Below the pieces are notes generated by a model. That model saw only the letters and a program-made list of their open reading frames with translations, was not told where the DNA came from and searched no databases. Below are positions 61,151-64,000 of a stretch of DNA of 64,000 nucleotides, one piece after another. The translations under genes and the position numbers were made by a program. Source of the DNA: Phalacrocorax aristotelis (Eukaryota; Chordata; Aves; Suliformes; Phalacrocoracidae). How positions within the stretch are numbered: position 1 is the stretch's first letter; each line of letters starts with the position of its first letter. Where the stretch lies: positions 80,779,330-80,843,329 of the forward strand of contig NC_134279.1 of the NCBI RefSeq assembly GCF_949628215.1, written 5' to 3'.

Positions 61151-62420
61151 CCACAGTCATTAATAAAAAATGTTGACTGGTACCTGTCCTACGGCAGACG
61201 TATGCTTTTGTTTCTTTCTGGTCTGATACTTCTCAGAGAATAGATATTAATGCTTTGCTATTTTCCAGTCAAATGCCAGTGCAATAAATGGTAGCATTAT
61301 CTAATCCTTGTTTCCCAAAATTGCTTAGGAGACTACCTAGTGAAATAATGTCCAGACCTTAAGTCACAGTATTTGACATCTATGGTTTCTTTCCTATCCT
61401 CCAGGCCTATTGCTTTGTTTAAAAAAATAAAAGAAATCAAATTTCCTCAACACGGGTTGTTGTTTTTAAAAAAATGTTTTGTCTGTTATTCACCCCTCTG
61501 TAGTCTTCTTCACACTCACAGACCGAGTATTTATTTCAACATTATTCTGAAAACTGAAATGATGCTAAGTCACTGTAACACTCCATCCTTCTTTCCAAAG
61601 ATCGGCTGTGTTTGTCTTTTCCCACCTCACCCCCACCTCGTTTTCTCAAAGGTCGTTACCGTAGCTCTGGGTTTTTCCAGCTGTCTCCCAGAATGCACGC
61701 AGGTGAATGTTGTCAAGTCCAGATCATTCGCAACACCTACCTACTATATCTTTTTTTTCTCCCATTATAGCCCAACTTCCCATTTCTTTTCAGTAATATC
61801 AATTGTGCCAAACACCTAATCACTTCTGAGATAGAGTTAGTTTTTTGTCTATCTGATTTTTGTCCCTATATATTCGTGCTTGTCTGATAAGTTTGTCCAT
61901 AGTGCTTTGATTAAGTTTCTGGATCCTGTATGTTTTCTACCTGTCTCTGAGAGCCCTAAAGGTCTGTTTGGCCAAGTAAGTTTCTTACAACTTTCTTAAG
62001 CCATTTTTTCATGTTGGCGTAGTCTGTACATCTTCCTTTAATAGAATTGACTGTTCTCCGCAATTTTTCCCCTTAAAATAGTTCCCTCCTAAGTCTCAAC
62101 TACTTCCATTTTAGGAAATGCATTTTTCTGAAGGCTGTTATCAATATCTTGTCTTCTTTTCCTAAGACCTAGCTGTATTGTTTCAGTCTCATCCAATCTG
62201 TCCTCTATTGTCATGTTCTCAGGCTGTTCATACCTATTCTATTAAAAGTCATAGCATTTCCTTTTCTGTTTGGTCAGGATTTCTTTAGCTGCCTATCAAA
62301 AATTAATGCTTAGTAATATCCAGAGTTTTCTGGATTCTTTATATACCCTGCTGCACTCTTTTTTCCAGACATGTCTGGGCCAAGGACCCCACTCATATCC
62401 CCCAGTTGTTACCAATGGGT
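60930..62420 (-). mobile_element. Ancient long CR1/L3-type LINE (RT plus part of endonuclease)
   Basis: On the minus strand the element runs from the endonuclease through most of the reverse transcriptase. Recognisable pieces, from the left on the plus strand, are a thumb-region stretch reading LDRLEN...FNKAKCKILAL (about 61010-61080), CATTAATAAAAAATGTTGAC (the LFNIFIND block, about 61158), TTTGACATCTATGGTTTCTT (reverse complement of the RT palm block, about 61372), TTTTGTCCCTATATATTCGT (endonuclease-RT linker, about 61857), and TTCCAGACATGTCTGGGCCA (the GDFN block, about 62365). The spacing fits CR1 ORF2. It is riddled with stops and far more diverged than the other copies. A large old copy like this is uncommon in compact bird genomes. 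Confidence 0.78.
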
Positions 62421-62815
62421 GACAAATTCTGTTAATTTTCCAGAAATGGATTCAAAGTTGTGAAGTGAATCTTTCTCACTGAGAGCTGGAAGGTGGTTGT
62501 GGCACATGACCGAGATATAACCCGTGTTTGGCAAAGGAGTGGATTGTTTCTACACAAGAGACCTTTCTGTAAGCATATCAGTTCTGGCATCTCTCTTAAA
62601 CACTAAAACCAAATCTAACATCAAATAAAGGCAGCTGGTGCACACAGCAGGAAAGGCTGCTTCCCGCAGCACTGGGCAATTGCGGGAGTGTTTGTTGGGG
62701 TCGTTCTCATCCTAGCTGTACAGAAACCCCAGAGACTGTTCCAACTCCAGGCATCAACTCTGATCGCAGTTCTTGGATACATACTTTTACATAGACTGTG
62801 GCCAACCTCCATGGA
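62421..62815 (-). mobile_element. Possible 5' continuation of the ancient CR1 (endonuclease N-terminal part)
   Basis: If the GDFN block is near 62365, the preceding endonuclease segment should occupy about the next 400 bp. A weakly matching piece, CAGTTCTTGGATACATACTT near 62768, fits this, but the intervening sequence is too diverged for a firm call. Confidence 0.35.
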
Positions 62816-64000
62816 GAAAAGCTTTTTCCCAGTTTATTGGCTGGATTGCTTATATTCCTTATGGTTTATTTGTCTGCTTAATTAGTACTTGAATCTCTTT
62901 GCATTGTATTTTCTCCAGAAGCTGATTCTAGGGTATTCTAATATCCTCTAGGAAATTTCCTGTAATGCTTCAATTAGAAGCTTTCTCACACTTAGGTTTT
63001 TTTTAATTTAGGGCTCTGCGTTCAGCTGACAGAGGAACAATAAAAGGAAAATTGGTTGGATCCTGCTATTTTAATAGGTTTAAAAGGTGAACATTACTGA
63101 TTGCATGGATTATCTCTTTGCTTTCTTTTTCTATTCTGTATGCTCATCTATATCATGCCCATGGCCATTGCCTCTGAGCACTTCTTGGTAATGCATTAAG
63201 CTATGTGACTTACACACAATATTTACATGGCCATTACTGTTCTTGTTTTTCCCCTTCCACTGTGTGCATGCAGTCTTTTCCCATTTTTTAAACTTATTTA
63301 CTAAATATACCATTTGCATTAGACATATTGCCATGCACAGATGTTTAGAAAGTGAGGATCAAGGAAAAGAAAGACGAAGGTCCTTAGCTCAACAGTCTCA
63401 CTGGCAGATTTTTGCTATGAAAGAGAGAAGCTTTATCCAGTTCAAGGAGAGTCCATTGCATCAGAAGAGTGAAAGCATTAGCCAGAATTTTCATTTTATA
63501 GATATTGTTCATCTTCTACATATTTTAGCCCAAACCTGCCTTATCTCAGAAGAATCTACTAATAACCCTTTTGTATAATATAATTAACCATAAATGAAAC
63601 CTCCTTTTGAAGCTTCCAGTTTACTTTCCGTTAGGCAAAATGTTGCTGCCCGTGAACTTTGTCAAAATCTTGCAACTTTATGAGTTTGCTAAGTGAGCCA
63701 CACTCATTTCTTCTCCTTGATTGGAATGCATCTAGCTGAAAAAAGTAGTTTGAGCAGGGTATCTATGATGATTCATGGTTGTGATTGCCAAGAGTTAGAG
63801 CCAAGCCTACAGCACAAACGTACAAAAGAAATCCGCAAGCATGGGGCTGGTCAGCTTGTTCAACATCATTTGGATGAACGTCCCAGAAACCTGAATATGT
63901 ATCACGCCCTGCACAGACCTTGCCTGGCATGCCCTGCTTTGGCTACGCATCTCAGTTAAATGACCATCACTGTGAATTGGCACTCAGGAGCTGACCTAGT
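62816..64000. other. Unique non-coding DNA
   Basis: No gene or repeat recognised. The frames at 63243-63578 (111 codons) and 63693-63959 (88 codons) have no domain and no supporting context. Confidence 0.5.

Noticed and set aside
61373..61819. 148-codon plus-strand frame
   Set aside because: It is the antisense of the ancient minus-strand CR1 reverse transcriptase and endonuclease linker, not a gene.
1..64000. Endogenous retrovirus or solo LTR
   Set aside because: I looked for TG...CA-bounded repeats, a primer-binding site and gag/pol-like frames and saw none that I could support.
1..64000. CRISPR array, tRNA or rRNA genes
   Set aside because: No regularly spaced repeat-spacer pattern, no cloverleaf with A and B boxes, and no rRNA-like segment was seen.

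Overview
This looks like a piece of a bird nuclear genome. The main evidence is several CR1 LINE copies that end in the avian-type 3' tail (a run resembling CCTTCCAACC followed by ATTCTATGATTCTATGA). Base composition is moderate to AT-rich, reading frames are short, and there are no operons, ribosome-binding sites or compact genes. A turtle or crocodilian is a weaker alternative, because those groups carry the same old CR1, MIR and palindromic repeats. I cannot name the species.

I found no host protein-coding exon, rRNA, tRNA or CRISPR array. The longest open frames outside repeats are about 140 to 147 codons. That is about what chance gives in 64 kb read in six frames at this composition, and none resembles a family I recognise. 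The window is best read as intergenic DNA (gene desert) or the inside of a very large intron.

Layout. 1-5.35 kb is unique DNA. 5.35-7.73 kb is a long plus-strand CR1 that keeps part of ORF1 (coiled coil and SGNH-esterase blocks), most of the ORF2 endonuclease and the 3' end, but has lost most of the reverse transcriptase in one internal deletion near 7.47 kb. 7.7-15.8 kb is mostly unique, with a CR1 tail at 12.58-12.65 kb and two T-tracts. 15.77-16.25 kb is an old minus-strand CR1/L3-type fragment. 19.87-20.78 kb is a younger, GC-rich minus-strand CR1 with an open frame through the FADD reverse-transcriptase motif. 22.98-23.08 kb resembles a palindromic MITE, and 23.19-23.92 kb is another minus-strand CR1. 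24-52 kb is largely unique, with a CR1 tail at 29.76-29.91 kb, MIR-like SINE pieces (33.4 and 50.4 kb) and an almost complete MIR at 52.37-52.51 kb. An ATCC microsatellite lies at 54.68-54.75 kb. 49-60 kb holds several AT-rich stretches with retained CpGs and clustered homeodomain-type cores, which I flag as candidate conserved non-coding elements. A CR1 tail lies at 60.12-60.25 kb. A very old, long minus-strand CR1, spanning the end of the reverse transcriptase back into the endonuclease, fills about 60.93-62.42 kb and probably reaches 62.8 kb.

The recognisable elements form at least three age layers: very old CR1/L3-type, MIR and palindromic elements; middle-aged CR1 fragments; and younger CR1s with good tails. 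No recognised retroelement is intact. I saw no convincing new coding system. The most useful leads are the candidate regulatory islands and the long ancient CR1.
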